This document shows positions 42,166 through 52,591 of a stretch of DNA of 64,000 nt, piece after piece. The position numbers and the translations under genes were made by a program. Source of the DNA: Gracilariopsis chorda (lineage: Eukaryota; Rhodophyta; Florideophyceae; Gracilariales; Gracilariaceae); NCBI GenBank assembly GCA_003194525.1, contig NBIV01000142.1, positions 1 to 64,000 on the forward strand, in the 5' to 3' direction. The notes beneath the pieces were generated by a model. It saw only the letters and a list, made by a program, of their open reading frames with translations, did no database searches and had not been told where the DNA came from. How positions within the stretch are numbered: position 1 is the stretch's first letter; the number at the start of each line of letters is the position of its first letter.

Positions 42166-42775
42166 AAGCCTCCTACAACTCCCGAACACGGTACATACCA
42201 ACCTTTGCGGAAAATGGTATGGTTTACTTGGACATCCTGCCTTGGAAGAAAGCATCTACCGAGTACGAAGATATCGTCGAAAAACTACTACCGATCTAAG
42301 AAGACCCGTACAACGTCATCTGTGCTACCGACAGTACGGTCATGCTTGAAGTTGACAGGCTACACGATATGGTTTCTATTGACCGGTTGACGTCAGCTGG
42401 ACCTTTAGTTTCAAAGAAGATCCCACCGAACACGGCCACAACCGAAGAATCGGAGAAAAATGAGGTTGGAACGGATGAGTCGTTCCCGGAAGCCATGCAC
42501 GAACCTGCATCAAATGGCTCTGCAATCGCAGAAAACCCGGTATTGGTTGATCCCGACACCGTCTCAGACGTGGAGAACTCTGACTCCAAGTTTCCTGATC
42601 CGATATCGGCAGAACAGAAATGAGTGGTCGAGAAGGTCATCGACCATGGAGTTGCAGAAGACTGAGAAGAACTGGACCGCGTTAAGTGGCACGGCTTCAA
42701 GAAGCCCAAAAGGGAACCGAGTCGGAACGTTCCACAAAACTTCATGGAGCGTTATTTCCGAAGAATGGCTCGCTG
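42166..42775 (+). pseudogene. Gypsy-B integrase tail and chromodomain
   Basis: From 42342 an acidic Ser/Thr/Pro linker runs to 42620. After the TGA at 42621, VVEKVIDHGVAED-stop-EELDRVKWHGFKKP gives a chromodomain core ('VE.I..H......E..VKW.GF'), followed by NFMERYFRRM. It is more diverged than the gypsy-A one and lacks the DTWE motif. Confidence 0.65.
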
Positions 42776-44302
42776 CGAGGACGCGTCGCAGACTGAGAGG
42801 AGGGATACACAACACCGAAAGCGGAATTCTAACTGCCCGACATGAAAGTGACACCGAGCCCGGAACAGTCTCTGATGTAACACTCGTAACGTTCGCACTC
42901 AACACTTCCGACATAGTGAGTCATTCTGTGCCCTGGCTCCACGAAAGCAAACAGACTGTTCATACTACAGATCAATACCAGCATTTGGAATTTCATGGAT
43001 CGAGAAAATGTTGCCTGTGCTCCGCCCATGTCGTGCTCACCAGGTGGCATCCGAAAACGGGCACCCGCATTCGCAAAATTTCTTCATTGTTCTCATGATG
43101 CGCAGACGCCGTTTTGGCATACCGGCTCATTAGAGTAGGCAGAAGGTACCAAAGCTCCTACCTTGAAACCCAAGGCGGTACTACGTCACTATCCGGACGC
43201 GGCGCACAGCAGCAATGACATGGTGGTTGAACTACCAGCTCCGAAACGGCGTCAACAATGCCAAAGATTAACCCCTTGAGAAGCTAACCTGGTGTGACAC
43301 CTGGAAGGGATAGATGCTTACTGCGCAAAATGCTTTGCCATGGCGCAAGAGAGATTATCAAATTATCCGCTCCAGAACTGTCCAGATTTTTTGAAACCGG
43401 CTTGCGAGCCGAAAAAGTGCCCAAAACAAAGAATTGCCCGTATGTCGCCTTCTAGGCATCGCAGAACGAATCTGGATGCGAATTTCGACTCTCTGGAAAA
43501 CGCCCTGTTTCGCGTCTTCGGGGGGGTATTCACAGCTCAGGCACATGAACAAATTCAACCATATGTGGCAGTGCTCAAAAAATTGTTCATTTACTTTATT
43601 TGATCAACTGCAATTGGTCAGCACGCGCCTTGTTTCTGAGATTCGTCATGCCCCCCATCCAACTCGGCACCCACCCCCGCTGGCTCGTCTGTCGCACGCC
43701 CTGCCGCTGGACGCAGCAGTGCGCGCCACCGCGGAGCACTGACAATCCGGTACCCGGGAAGCGCTTCCTGTGAAGGGGAAAAATGGCAATTACAACCTAT
43801 ATACGGGCAAAAGTAAGCAGTTACGGATACTTCCCTTTACTGTTATTATACCGTCTAAAACAGCCCACTTATCGCGCTAACTATGAGGCCGCCGCCGGCA
43901 TAAAGGCCAAGGGGAGCGACCCATGGACGGAGAAGCTGATGGGAATACCGCACCGGTGAAAAAGCAAGAAAGGAGGGGCACCCCAGACGGGATACATGCT
44001 AACTGCCTACCATTCCCGGTCCGTCGCGGTATTGCAACCAGATCCGAAGATGACGGGGAAGAACATACGTGCACTTGCAACGGTCCTGCCAGTCAGCACT
44101 GCTCCAAAGACGGAGTCCAACGAGCGGATTCCCCGGGCACGGAAGGCTCCCGCCGAGAATTGGATCCCCTCGATTGAAATCCTCGCTTAGCTCCAAGACA
44201 CGGCCAATTACATTTCAATGAGAGAGAAAGGAGCCAAAACTTGTTATGAAAGTTGAAGGAGACGGTTGTCCGAGGACCGACAATTATGTGAGAAGGGGGG
44301 TC
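42776..44302. other. Gypsy-B 3' region
   Basis: No long ORF on either strand (all under about 90 codons after 43100), so the antisense gene of gypsy-A has no visible counterpart. It ends in the polypurine tract at 44291-44300. Confidence 0.55.
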
Positions 44303-44838
44303 TGTAAGGAAGTGAAGACCGTTTATCGGAGTGATGTTCTGGCTGTAGGAGCCCTTCCGTTAGTCGGCTAGTGTAGTATTTGTAGAAGCACACGTCTATG
44401 CTGGTGGCAGCTAGTGCCCCGCGAACGGTAAGCCATACACGTGTGAAGCGGGCCAGCAAGATATTTATTCTCCGCTAGCGCGGCTGACGCCCTCACCAAG
44501 TAAAACCAAGGTGCTTCCTACTAGGTTCATCGTCTTAGTTCCTTAGCACGTATCCTAAGTCGTAGTAGAAGACGCAGCTCATCAAAGTCCTGTACAGGCT
44601 GCGCCGTATCAGATATTTACCGTTACATTGGCTCTCTGCTTAGGCGCGTGGTACCTGTTTGGGCTACGCCTGTCTCCGTACTCGGCCTCACAACAGAGGG
44701 CCCTGCGCTGCTCCTCATCTTCACCGTTCCGCCTTTTCCGACTCGGTAGCCGCACGGCCTTACACCGTTGCGCGATAGCCACCGTCACGGTTCCCAGACA
44801 TTTCACCTGATTAGGACACTCGCGCGCACTACCTCACA
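44303..44838 (+). repeat. Gypsy-B 3' LTR
   Basis: Begins TGTAAGGAAGTG and ends CTACCTCACA, followed directly by the ACTCC duplication. Confidence 0.92.
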
Positions 44839-45050
44839 ACTCCGACACGCTTCCACGTTCTTACAGCGAAGTGATTCGAACTCGAGACCTACAACTTCCG
44901 ATTGATTTCCTGAAACCACTTTATCACATCGTACTGTTTTATTCTGGCAGAATTCTGAAATCATCCGCAGTATAATTAACGAGATCCAAATTTTAGGCCC
45001 GACATTCCGACCCATTTGGCAAGGTTTTTTGTATCACTAGATTCTGCGCA

Positions 45051-46050
45051 ATGTTGAGCACTCTGGGCAAAACTAGGCCCTCATTGCATTCCCGTGCAAA
45101 CCAGATTATCAAAAATCTGGGACAAACGCTGGAAGATACGCGTGGTAGAATGGAAAGACTGGAAAGAGAAGCCAAACAGAAGATCTCATCGCTCGAGTCC
45201 GATCTCACCCCTCCTGGGTTCTAGAGGCGAATCTTGTTCTGCACCAAAGATCAATAAACCCCCTGTGTTTACTGTAAAACAGAACATTGATAGTTGTATC
45301 ACACATGTCCGGAACTATCTGGAAGGAACCTCAAACGACAAAGCACTTCCCATAGCGCTGAGCTATATTGGTGGAGCAGCTCACGAGTGGTACCTCGCCC
45401 AAGTAAAAAATGGAACAGACTTCACAACACTCGGCGAGCTATTTGACGGTCTGTAGACCCTCTTCAGAATAGTGAACAAAGAAAAACATGCTCTTGATAA
45501 ACTGAGCAAATGGAAACAAATGAAAGACGTCCAGCAGTACAATGAGGATTTTCTGAAGATCATACTGGATATTCCCAATATCAGTATGAAAGAACAGGTA
45601 GACATATACACAAGAGGATTGAACAGCTTTATTTGGAAACGTCTTTGTATCAAGGAATACATCTCTTTCACATACGCAATGAGAGATGCGGAAAGAGTCG
45701 AGTCAGCGTACAAAAGAGGGCGTTCCAGTAGATTTCGCAGAGGAGCGGGCAGCCACCCGCATAATAATGGTCCCGTACCAATGGAAATTGGAAACAAGAA
45801 TTTAGAGAAGCTTACCGCAGAAGCCAGAGAACACTGCCACAAGAACGGACTTTGTTTCCGTCGCCGAAGACCAGGGCACAAAGCGAACGACCCAGGCTGC
45901 CCAAAAAAATTTCAGACGAACTGACTCAAATGTCGTCAGTTACAGTTGAGACCCCCGTACCCACAGAAAAAACCAAGATCTCTACGAGGTATATCAAGGT
46001 CGAAGAACGCACGGAACAACCGAGTGCGAATACCAAATTAGACCAGAAGA
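45051..46050 (+). pseudogene. Gypsy-C gag
   Basis: Starts with ATG at 45051: a coiled-coil N-terminus (ANQIIKNLGQTLEDTRGRME, RLEREAKQKISSLESDL). After a frameshift near 45210: PPVFTVKQNIDSCITHVRNY, ALPIALSYIGGAAHEWYLAQ, a stop at 45454, then KLSKWKQMKDVQQYNEDFLK and MKEQVDIYTRGLNSFIWKRL, the standard retrotransposon gag capsid. NNGPVPMEIGN and CHKNGLCFRRRRPGHKANDP (zinc-knuckle region; only part of CX2CX4HX4C kept) end it. The Helitron interrupts the following spacer at about 46050. Confidence 0.85.
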
Positions 46051-46226
46051 CAAGTGGCTCCATTGCGTGCTTCGCACGCGTTAAGGAGTAAAAGAAGCAT
46101 TAGAGTGAAAGGAGTATTTGAGTAGCGTGTTCTCAGATATTTGTTTGTAGAATGAAAGTGTGTTTGGGTAGTAAGAAGGGATAAGAAAAGAAAAAAATGA
46201 AAGAAGAAAGAAGATGTTTACTTAAA

Positions 46227-46480
46227 GCTATCAAGTTCGGCTACGAAAGAACTTCGGGGTACACTACATTATTGGTACAGGTGCTACCAGTAGGGAGACA
46301 GGCCACGATGTTGGACGGGTTGGTGGTCCGAGAAAAGGAGACGTACAGCTGGCCATGCGTGAAACAGCCATCACACAAATCCAGTGCGATGCGACCACTA
46401 TACGACTGACCGTGTGCCTTATTGGTAGTGATGGTAAAACATACACGTACTGGGAACTGGGTCTGCTTTACCAAATAAGT
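46227..46480 (-). pseudogene. Helitron Pif1-like helicase, C-terminal end
   Basis: The minus frame ends ...QFPVRVCFTITTNKAHGQSY, then IALDLCDGCFTHGQLYVSFS, RTTNPSNIVACLP and NNVVYPEVLS-stop. These are the terminal blocks of Helitron helicases ('FPVR.AFAMTINK.QGQT', 'L.....F.HGQLYVA.SR', 'T.NVVY.EVL'), including SF1 motif VI (YVSFSRT). The upstream part of the frame (to 46669) is repeat-derived sequence and not helicase, so the gene is truncated. Confidence 0.85.
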
Positions 46481-46539
46481 AAAAATGGCAGTTGTGTGCG
46501 TAGAAAGTGCGCTTTCAGCTCCATAATGCAACGCGTGAT

Positions 46540-46745
46540 CGAAGGCAATGGTAATAGCGTGCTCTGCACGCGGGCGTTTCAGGCCTGCGTGCAGAGCACC
46601 CCACCGCCGCCGCATGCAGTTCGTATATGGTGGTATGGCAATGATATGCTTTGCACGCTTGCGTCTCATGCCCCACTTGCAGACTGCCCCACCGCCTCGG
46701 CACGAAGTCTGCAGAGCCTGCTATGTCCCGCTACGCTTCGAGCGT
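46540..46745. repeat. Duplicated 100-bp GC-rich palindromic module in the Helitron
   Basis: Two tandem modules containing TGGTAATAGCGTGCTCTGCACGC / TGGCAATGATATGCTTTGCACGC-type strings, each followed by a CCCCACCGCC block. The first also contains an inverted repeat (gcgtgctctgcacgc against gcgtgcagagcac). Confidence 0.6.
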
Positions 46746-46994
46746 GTAGATGAGATCTGTATCTCGTAAAATTTGGAAGGAAAGTGGCACCATCGTGCAA
46801 AGCATAGTCGTTTTTAGCGTTTTCACACATAGCATAATTGAAAAGAGTGGCGCTGCCACCTGTAATATACCTTGCATTGCCATCAGAGCATCCCACAGCC
46901 TCTGCAGGCGCGTGTGCGAAGGTATTATGGCTTCTATTGCATCGAAATTTGAGCATGAATCTGTAGAGTGACACCTCGCATCGTCTCTCTTCGA

Positions 46995-47490
46995 ATCATC
47001 GCGGCTAGTATCATCGCGCCCTAGCATCATCGCGCCTAGCATCGTCACGCCTAGCATCGTCGCGCTTAGGGTCGTCGCATCCAGCATTGTGGCGTGTAGC
47101 ATCGTGGAGCATTCTTGTGCAGAACCTCATATAAGGTAACATGGCGTGCTGCTCAGGTATTTTGGCTTCTATGGCATCGAGCTTTGAGGATGAAGCTGTA
47201 GAGCGTTGCTTGGTACACGGAAGTAGAATCTTCGCGCATTCTGCTATGGCACATGAAGTCTTCATGGGCAACATTGTCAAGCATAGCTTTGTTGCGCGGA
47301 GCATCGTAGGAGGCAGCACTGCGTGTGGCAATTATGCATTAAACTATCCTACCGTGCAGAAGTAAAACCTTCGCGTATACCGCAGCAGCGTAGAGCATCG
47401 TCGTGCCTAGCATCGTCGCGCATCGAATCAATACGCATAGCCTTGTGCCTCTTATCATTCTCGCGCCTAGCATCATCGTGTAGAGCATGG
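46995..47490. repeat. Minisatellite of about 15-bp units in the Helitron
   Basis: Imperfect units of the type ATCATCGCGCCTAGC. About eight copies run in a row at 46995-47110 and more are scattered at 47385-47490. On the minus strand they encode repeated RDDA/MLGAT-like peptides, without evidence that these are made. Confidence 0.75.
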
Positions 47491-47644
47491 TTATGTGGAG
47501 CGTTGGTTAAGAGATCACTGCGTACTGCTCTATGGTGTAGAAGAGTATAGAAGTGCCAGCAAGTAAATGCGTTTATACTTATGTCGAGAAATGCAATATT
47601 TGTAGGGTGAGTAAAGCAAAGGAAAGGGGAGCAACCAGCGCCCG

Positions 47645-47902
47645 AATGATATGGCACACTTTAGTGTAGTCCCATTTCATTGGTGTTAGTAACCATGGTG
47701 AATGACATGGCACGCTTTATTGTAGTGCCATTTCATTGGTGTGCATAAGCATGGTGTAGTATAGCGTGCAAAGTTATCGGTGCACATGACCGTTGAAAAA
47801 TACTAATTAAGAATTGGTGTGCATAACCATGGTTTAGTATAGCGTACAATGTTATTGGTGCACATGACCGTTGAAATTTAGTGATTAAAACGGTCATGTG
47901 CA
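47645..47902. repeat. Two sets of imperfect tandem repeats (about 56 and 77 bp)
   Basis: Set one: atggcac.ctttattgtagt.ccatttcattggtg, twice (47650-47757). Set two: ggtgtgcataa.catggt.tagtatagcgt and ggtgcacatgaccgttgaaa, twice (47739-47889). It ends with the inverted copy acggtcatgtgcac (47889-47902). Confidence 0.7.
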
Positions 47903-47959
47903 CTGCATTGCAAGGGCTCGTGTACTGTAGTGTAACGGGTGGGCTAGTTTGGTCTGCTA

Positions 47960-48093
47960 GGCTACTGTGGTGTGCAAAAGGCGCCAGGTGGAAACGTGTT
48001 GCATTATGCGGTGCAACATGCCTCTTGGCTACTGTGGTGTGCAAAAGGCGCCAGGTGGAAACGTGTCACATTGTGCGGTGCAAGGTGCCTCTT
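47960..48093. repeat. Two 67-bp tandem repeats near the Helitron 5' end
   Basis: Units 47960-48026 and 48027-48093 both start GGCTACTGTGGTGTGCAAAA and share the ggcgccaggtggaaacgtgt block. The flank contains an inverted copy (ccacgtttccacttgg, 48109-48124), so the region could fold into a long hairpin. Confidence 0.85.
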
Positions 48094-48205
48094 GGAGCGC
48101 ATAAAATGCCACGTTTCCACTTGGCAGCCTCCTTGCCGATTTTCCAGCCAATGAGTGAGTGTTAGCTGACAGACACCCAGACAGACGGATAAACTTCCGC
48201 TTTAG

Positions 48206-49650
48206 TAAGGGGGTAAAAATACGGACTTTCAACGTCAATCCTTGCAACACCATTTGAAACGCCAGCCCCAGGACTGGTACTTGCGCGAGTACGCGTAAAC
48301 CGAAAATTCTGTAAAGTGTTGTTCGATAACAGATCCGAAATCAGCTACCTTTAAAAGGCTTTCTTTAAACCCATGGGAATTCCAACAGTCAAAACGAACT
48401 ACCAAGCAGAGATGTCGAATGGATCAACTACCATTCCAGAAGAGCCTGATAAAGATGGTGTCACATTGGAAAAAGGACACCCCATGCAGAAGAGACGGTT
48501 CGCCATCTGCCCATTGAACGGATATGAGGCAATCCTTGGAGGAAACTGGCTTCACCAGTACAACCCCTATGTCAACCTCCGAACCAACTAAACAAGTTGT
48601 CATTAACGCTACGTGGAAACGAAGGAACAACATGACCACAATCAACACTATAAAGAAATGCGTACAGAAAAAGTTACCAGTATTTGCAGTTCTTCTACGC
48701 CCAAAAAATGAACCAGAAAATACAGAAATACAAAACCCCAACCTAAAGTCATTGTTAGGTGAATTTGAAGATCTGTTTCCAGACCAACTCCCAAAAGGAC
48801 TGCCCCCGAAGCGAGAAGAAGACTTTCATATCGACGTACTGCTAAGTTGTACGCCACTCAACAAAGCAGTTTATCGAATATCAGATAAAGAACTTACAAA
48901 TCTTCGTAAGCAGCTCAATGAACTACTTCAACAGGGTTTCATCCGATCAATTTCAAGCGCTTGGGGTGCACCCGTAGTATTCGTCGCCCAGAAAGATGGA
49001 GCAATCAGACTATGCATTGAATATCGAGGATTAAACAAACTAACGGTGAAGAATAGTTACCCCAAACCCCAGATCGGTGACATATTCGATCAGCTAAGTG
49101 GCGCTAGAATATTTTCGAAAATAGATCTTTGTTCAGGGTATCATCAAATATGACTTTTCGAACATTGAATCCCGGGAAAAGCCTTCCCTACAATATACGG
49201 TCACTTTAAGTTCCTCGTACTTACTTTTGGTCTTACCAACGCACCAGTGTCATATATGAACTTCATGGACACGGTACTGGGAGAATACATAGACGTGTTC
49301 GTCTTAGTATATCTAGATGACCTTCTTATTTATATTAGGAACAAAGAAGAACATCTGAAGCATCTCAGATGTGTACTCAACGAACTTCGCGAGCACAAGC
49401 TTTATGGGAATCTTTCAAAGTGAGAATTCATGAAACAGAAATTTGAGTATCTTGGACACATTCTGAGTGCAGAAGGTATATCCGTCGAAGTGCAGAAGGT
49501 TGATTCAATCCTGAATTGGAGTACACCTAAAACCAAGCCCAACGTCCAGGCATTCCTGGGATTAGTAAACTACTACCGAAGGTTTATCAAGAACTGTTCC
49601 AAAATATCGAAACCTTGGACCAAACTATGGGGCAAATCTGAATTTGAATG
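48206..49650 (+). pseudogene. Gypsy-C protease and reverse transcriptase
   Basis: Protease remnants: FCKVLFDNRSEISYL (about 48307-48350, 'LIDSGSE..', catalytic motif changed to DNR) and [20 protein letters not shown] ('YD.ILG..WL'). RT (48524-49650, three frames): [59 protein letters not shown], then after a stop YGHFKFLVLTFGLTNAPVSY, FVLVYLDDLLIYIRNKEEHL (YLDD intact), FEYLGHILSAEGISVEVQKV and NVQAFLGLVNYYRRFIKNCS. Well-kept palm, broken by stops at about 49153, 49424 and 49650. Confidence 0.9.
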
Positions 49651-50270
49651 AAAACAGGAAGAAGCTCAAAGTTTTGATTCCTTGAAGAAAGCTATCATCA
49701 GAACCCCAGTACTAAGGCAATTTGACGCAGAATTACCCATCTTCATTACTACTGACGCTTCTCAATATGCCATTGGAGCCGTTATGGAACAAGTTGAAAA
49801 CAATGTTAAACGACCTGTAGCATTTTCATCAAGAACAATAAACGCCGCCGACCAACGTTACGCAGCCCACGAAAGAGAACTCTTGGGGGTAATAGACACG
49901 TTGAACACATGAATAGTGTACCTTCCTGGCCAAACATTTACAGTTTACACTGACCACTACCCCTTGAAGTATCTAGAATCTGAACCGAATCTGTCTCAAA
50001 GACAGGTACGCTGGCTCGAAAAGATCGTTGAGTTTGACTTCTGTTTTCAGCCGATCAAAGGGAAGTCCAACGTTGTCACAGATGCTCGTTCAAGATACCC
50101 GAAACACGCTGAGAACGCTGAAGTAATTAACTGGTCATTACTTCAGGAAGCAAGTTTCAGAACCTCCAAAGTTAGTGGTATATCCCAGCTTGGTGAAGTA
50201 TCCAAAAAGGATGCGCGCGCATTCATCAACGGATATATGAACCACCAGCAATTCAGGAACCGATAAAAAT
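49651..50270 (+). pseudogene. Gypsy-C RNase H
   Basis: ELPIFITTDASQYAIGAVME (Asp), RYAAHERELLGVIDTLNT (Glu), then after a TGA (49912) QTFTVYTDHYPLKYLESEPN (Asp), RWLEKIVEFDFCFQPIKGKS and NVVTDARSRYP (final Asp). All four acidic catalytic residues are present. Only one internal stop separates the halves. Confidence 0.92.
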
Positions 50271-52065
50271 CTCCACAAGGCCCATTCTACAAACAAAACG
50301 GATTTTTGTATAGGAAAGCATGACTCTGCGTACCAAAAGGAGAAGGACTACTAATGTGGAATCCTACATGAAGTGCAGGGGTGGACAGAGAGGAGGAACA
50401 CGTTAAGCTACACATTATCAATTTGACAATGCTTCGTCTATTTGATGCGTGGTACTAATCAAAGAACATTGTTGATGATGAACATACGCAATGCCTATGT
50501 CAAGGGTGATCTGTAGGATGATTACAATGCATGGATATGTATTGTAGCTCTAATGCATCATATAGATAGATGTTGAGTGCGTTAGGGAACTCAACTGAAC
50601 TAAAAAACAACGAACTACTCTGGAATCAACTATTAACTTCTTCTGTACGTCCGCGCACCTTCGCGCCTGCCGTGGTACCCCGTGTCTGCTTGTCCACCGC
50701 GGACCTCAGCAGCGCATCCGGACTACCGCGCTCTCGCGCCTGTGGTTCGAAACCGTGGCCGCTTGATAACTAAAGATACTATAAGACTACAATGATCAAC
50801 CTATATCAGCTCACCTAGCATTTAAGAAAACATATGAAAACATTCAGACACTTTACTACTGTAAATCGTTACGCCAAGCGATTAAAGAATACGTCGACTC
50901 ATTTCTGAAGTGCCAAGAAACGGAATCAGGAACGAAGAAACCCCAGGGTTAACTACAACCACTAACTCCTCCGAGGAAGAAGTGGGTCCAAATTACATTG
51001 AACTTCATCACACCGCTTCCCAACACGAAACACGGGAATAGTGCATTGTATGTAGTAGTAGACTGCCTATCCGCCTTGATCAGAATTATGCCCAGAAAAT
51101 GAGATGTCACTGCAGTCCAGAGTGCAGAACTCTATTTCAAACACGTATACAGACATCATGGCCTCTCCGTAGTAATTATCTCCGACAGGGACAAGATTTT
51201 TATGACCATCTTTTGGAAAGAACTATTCCGTCTCGTCGGTACTAAGATAACGACATCATGAGCATATCACCCACAGACAGATGGTTAAACCAAGGTGATG
51301 AACCAAAAAAATGAACAAATGATTAGAGTATACGTCAACCTTAAGCAATCTAATTCGGATGAACACCTCATAGGATTCGAAGTCGCATACAACTCGTCAG
51401 AGAACTCAACCACAAAGTTTACCCCCTTTTTCTTAACGTATGTGGACCACCCATGAGTACTACTGCTCGATACTATCATTTCATAATACGATGCAGCTCT
51501 GAAGTTCATAGAAACCATGAAGCAAGCAACCATTGAAGCAAGAACACAGATTGAAAACCAAAACCGTTACTCCAAGTCATACACCGATAAGAATCGGTCC
51601 CCCTGTACATTCAAAGTGGGACAGAAAGTCATGTTGTCCACAAAAAACCTCAATGCAGACCACATGGGAAAGAAGTCTAACCTACGAATCCGATACGGTG
51701 GACCGTTCAGGATCACAGAAAAACTTGGTCCAGTAACATTTCGTCTAGACTTCAGTCACACACTGAAGTCAAAAATTCATGATGTGTTCCATGCTATTGT
51801 TCTCAAGCCTTACCAAGAAGGCAAATCAATTCGATCCGAGCCAGATCATCCCAACCCGGTAACATTGAAGGATGACACAGAAGAATGTGAAGTAGAATTT
51901 ATTGTCAACCACAGAAAACGGGCCAGACGATTTGAATTTCTTGTCAAATGGCTTAGATACCCAAGTCATGAGAACACTTGGATGAAAGAAGGAGAGCTCA
52001 CGAACTGCAAAGCACTGCTCCAGCAGTATAAAAAGAGGAACGGACTAATATCGAGAAGGAACTAA
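50271..52065 (+). pseudogene. Gypsy-C integrase with chromodomain
   Basis: After 50271 the frame enters the zinc-finger region, is split by a 367-bp insertion (50423-50789), and resumes as ISAHLAFKKTYENIQTLYYC, IKEYVDSFLKCQETES (HHCC finger). Across frameshifts, ISDRDKIFMTIFWKELFRLV (second Asp) and YHPQTDG-stop-TKVMNQK (catalytic Glu block degraded), then GFEVAYNSSENSTTKFTPFF. 51517-52065 is open: FKVGQKVMLSTKNLNADH, YGGPFRITEKLGPVTFRLDF (GPF/Y) and the chromodomain at 51886-52044 (FIVNHRKRARRFEFLVKWLR, YPSHENTWMKEGEL). Confidence 0.88.
50423..50789. mobile_element. 367-bp insertion in gypsy-C integrase
   Basis: The integrase frame stops matching after ...KLHIIN and resumes with DQPISAHLAFKK exactly when 50423-50789 plus one CAAT copy is removed. 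CAAT at 50419-50422 and 50790-50793 fits a short target duplication. The insert begins TTGACAATGC and ends AAGACTA; no inverted repeats. Probably a solo LTR or a small non-autonomous element. Confidence 0.6.
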
Positions 52066-52086
52066 GCATCCCTGTCTCCACAAACC

Positions 52087-52591
52087 TTGAAGATGAATCA
52101 CAACTCCAATGTCGAAGACGCGAGAGAATTTTTCAGCAATATCAACCTCGGCAGAAGATCGTTATACCACTGGATGGGTGAAATCATTAGCACTGAAGCA
52201 ATCAGGCTACGTCTTTGCTGGACAGCCTGCCATATCTTGTTCTCATTCGCACAACACCGTAGACCCTTCTACACCGACGAGAATGACATACTGCTGCACC
52301 GACTCTTCTTCAACTACGATGGAGGGGTTCTGACGTTTCTGGAAGATACGTTCGAAATGCATATCTTCTACTGTATGGTTGCGCGTTGTGGACACCTCAC
52401 GGGTGATTGAATGTTTACGGAGAAAATTGGTGATATGCTGAACTGCTTCGAGAATGAAGGTCAAGTACATTTCACCTTGGAACCTGAAACTCAACGCGAC
52501 CTGTTCCCCGTTCCTCCCGAATCTGGGTTTGTGCCAGTCTAAGAAAATCTTTGTCAAGGGTCGGGTCGAATCTACTGTGAGGGGAGAGTGA
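52087..52591 (+). other. Gypsy-C 3' region with an extra short ORF
   Basis: A 107-codon ORF (52087-52410; REFFSNINLGRRSLYHWMGE, HRLFFNYDGGVLTFLEDTFE) starts 22 bases after the pol stop. No domain recognised. It is followed by a non-coding stretch and the purine tract before the LTR. Confidence 0.45.

Larger units (their letters stand above)
35602..44838 (+). mobile_element. Gypsy-B: full-length chromodomain Ty3/Gypsy nested in gypsy-C
   Basis: LTRs of 539 bases (35602-36140) and 536 bases (44303-44838) and an exact 5-bp target duplication ACTCC (35597-35601, 44839-44843) define a 9,237-base element. The internal order is primer-binding site, gag, protease, spacer, RT, RNase H, integrase, chromodomain, polypurine tract (agaagggggg, 44291-44300). 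It is a relative of gypsy-A: RT, spacer and integrase blocks are similar, but it lacks A's 3' antisense region. LTRs differ at roughly 10% of positions by eye, less than in A or C. Confidence 0.93.
46051..48205 (-). mobile_element. Helitron fragment with Pif1-type helicase C-terminus
   Basis: The minus-strand 3' end is at 46051: a 6-bp stem hairpin (GCGTGC-TTC-GCACGC, 46065-46079) lies 14 bases from a terminal CTTG followed by T. That is the Helitron layout, although the canonical end is CTRR. The same 75 bases recur at 63925-64000. The 5' end is between 48189 and about 48220: a TC next to T at 48189 would restore an open gypsy-C frame. Only the last part of the RepHel protein remains. The body is filled with tandem repeats. 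Confidence 0.7.

Noticed and set aside
35597-44843. Reading gypsy-B and gypsy-C as one 19 kb giant element
   Set aside because: Gypsy-B has its own LTR pair, primer site and exact ACTCC duplication, so it is a separate nested insertion.
44865-44945. tRNA- or SINE-like sequence on the minus strand (AAAGTGGTTTCAGG and GAGTTCGAATC, like A and B boxes)
   Set aside because: T-stem and acceptor stem do not pair, and no tail or duplication is visible. Probably chance or a very old remnant.
46748-47345. Minus ORFs made of MLGAT/RDDA repeats as real repeat proteins
   Set aside because: They result from a 15-bp minisatellite that keeps every frame open; no start context or neighbour supports expression.
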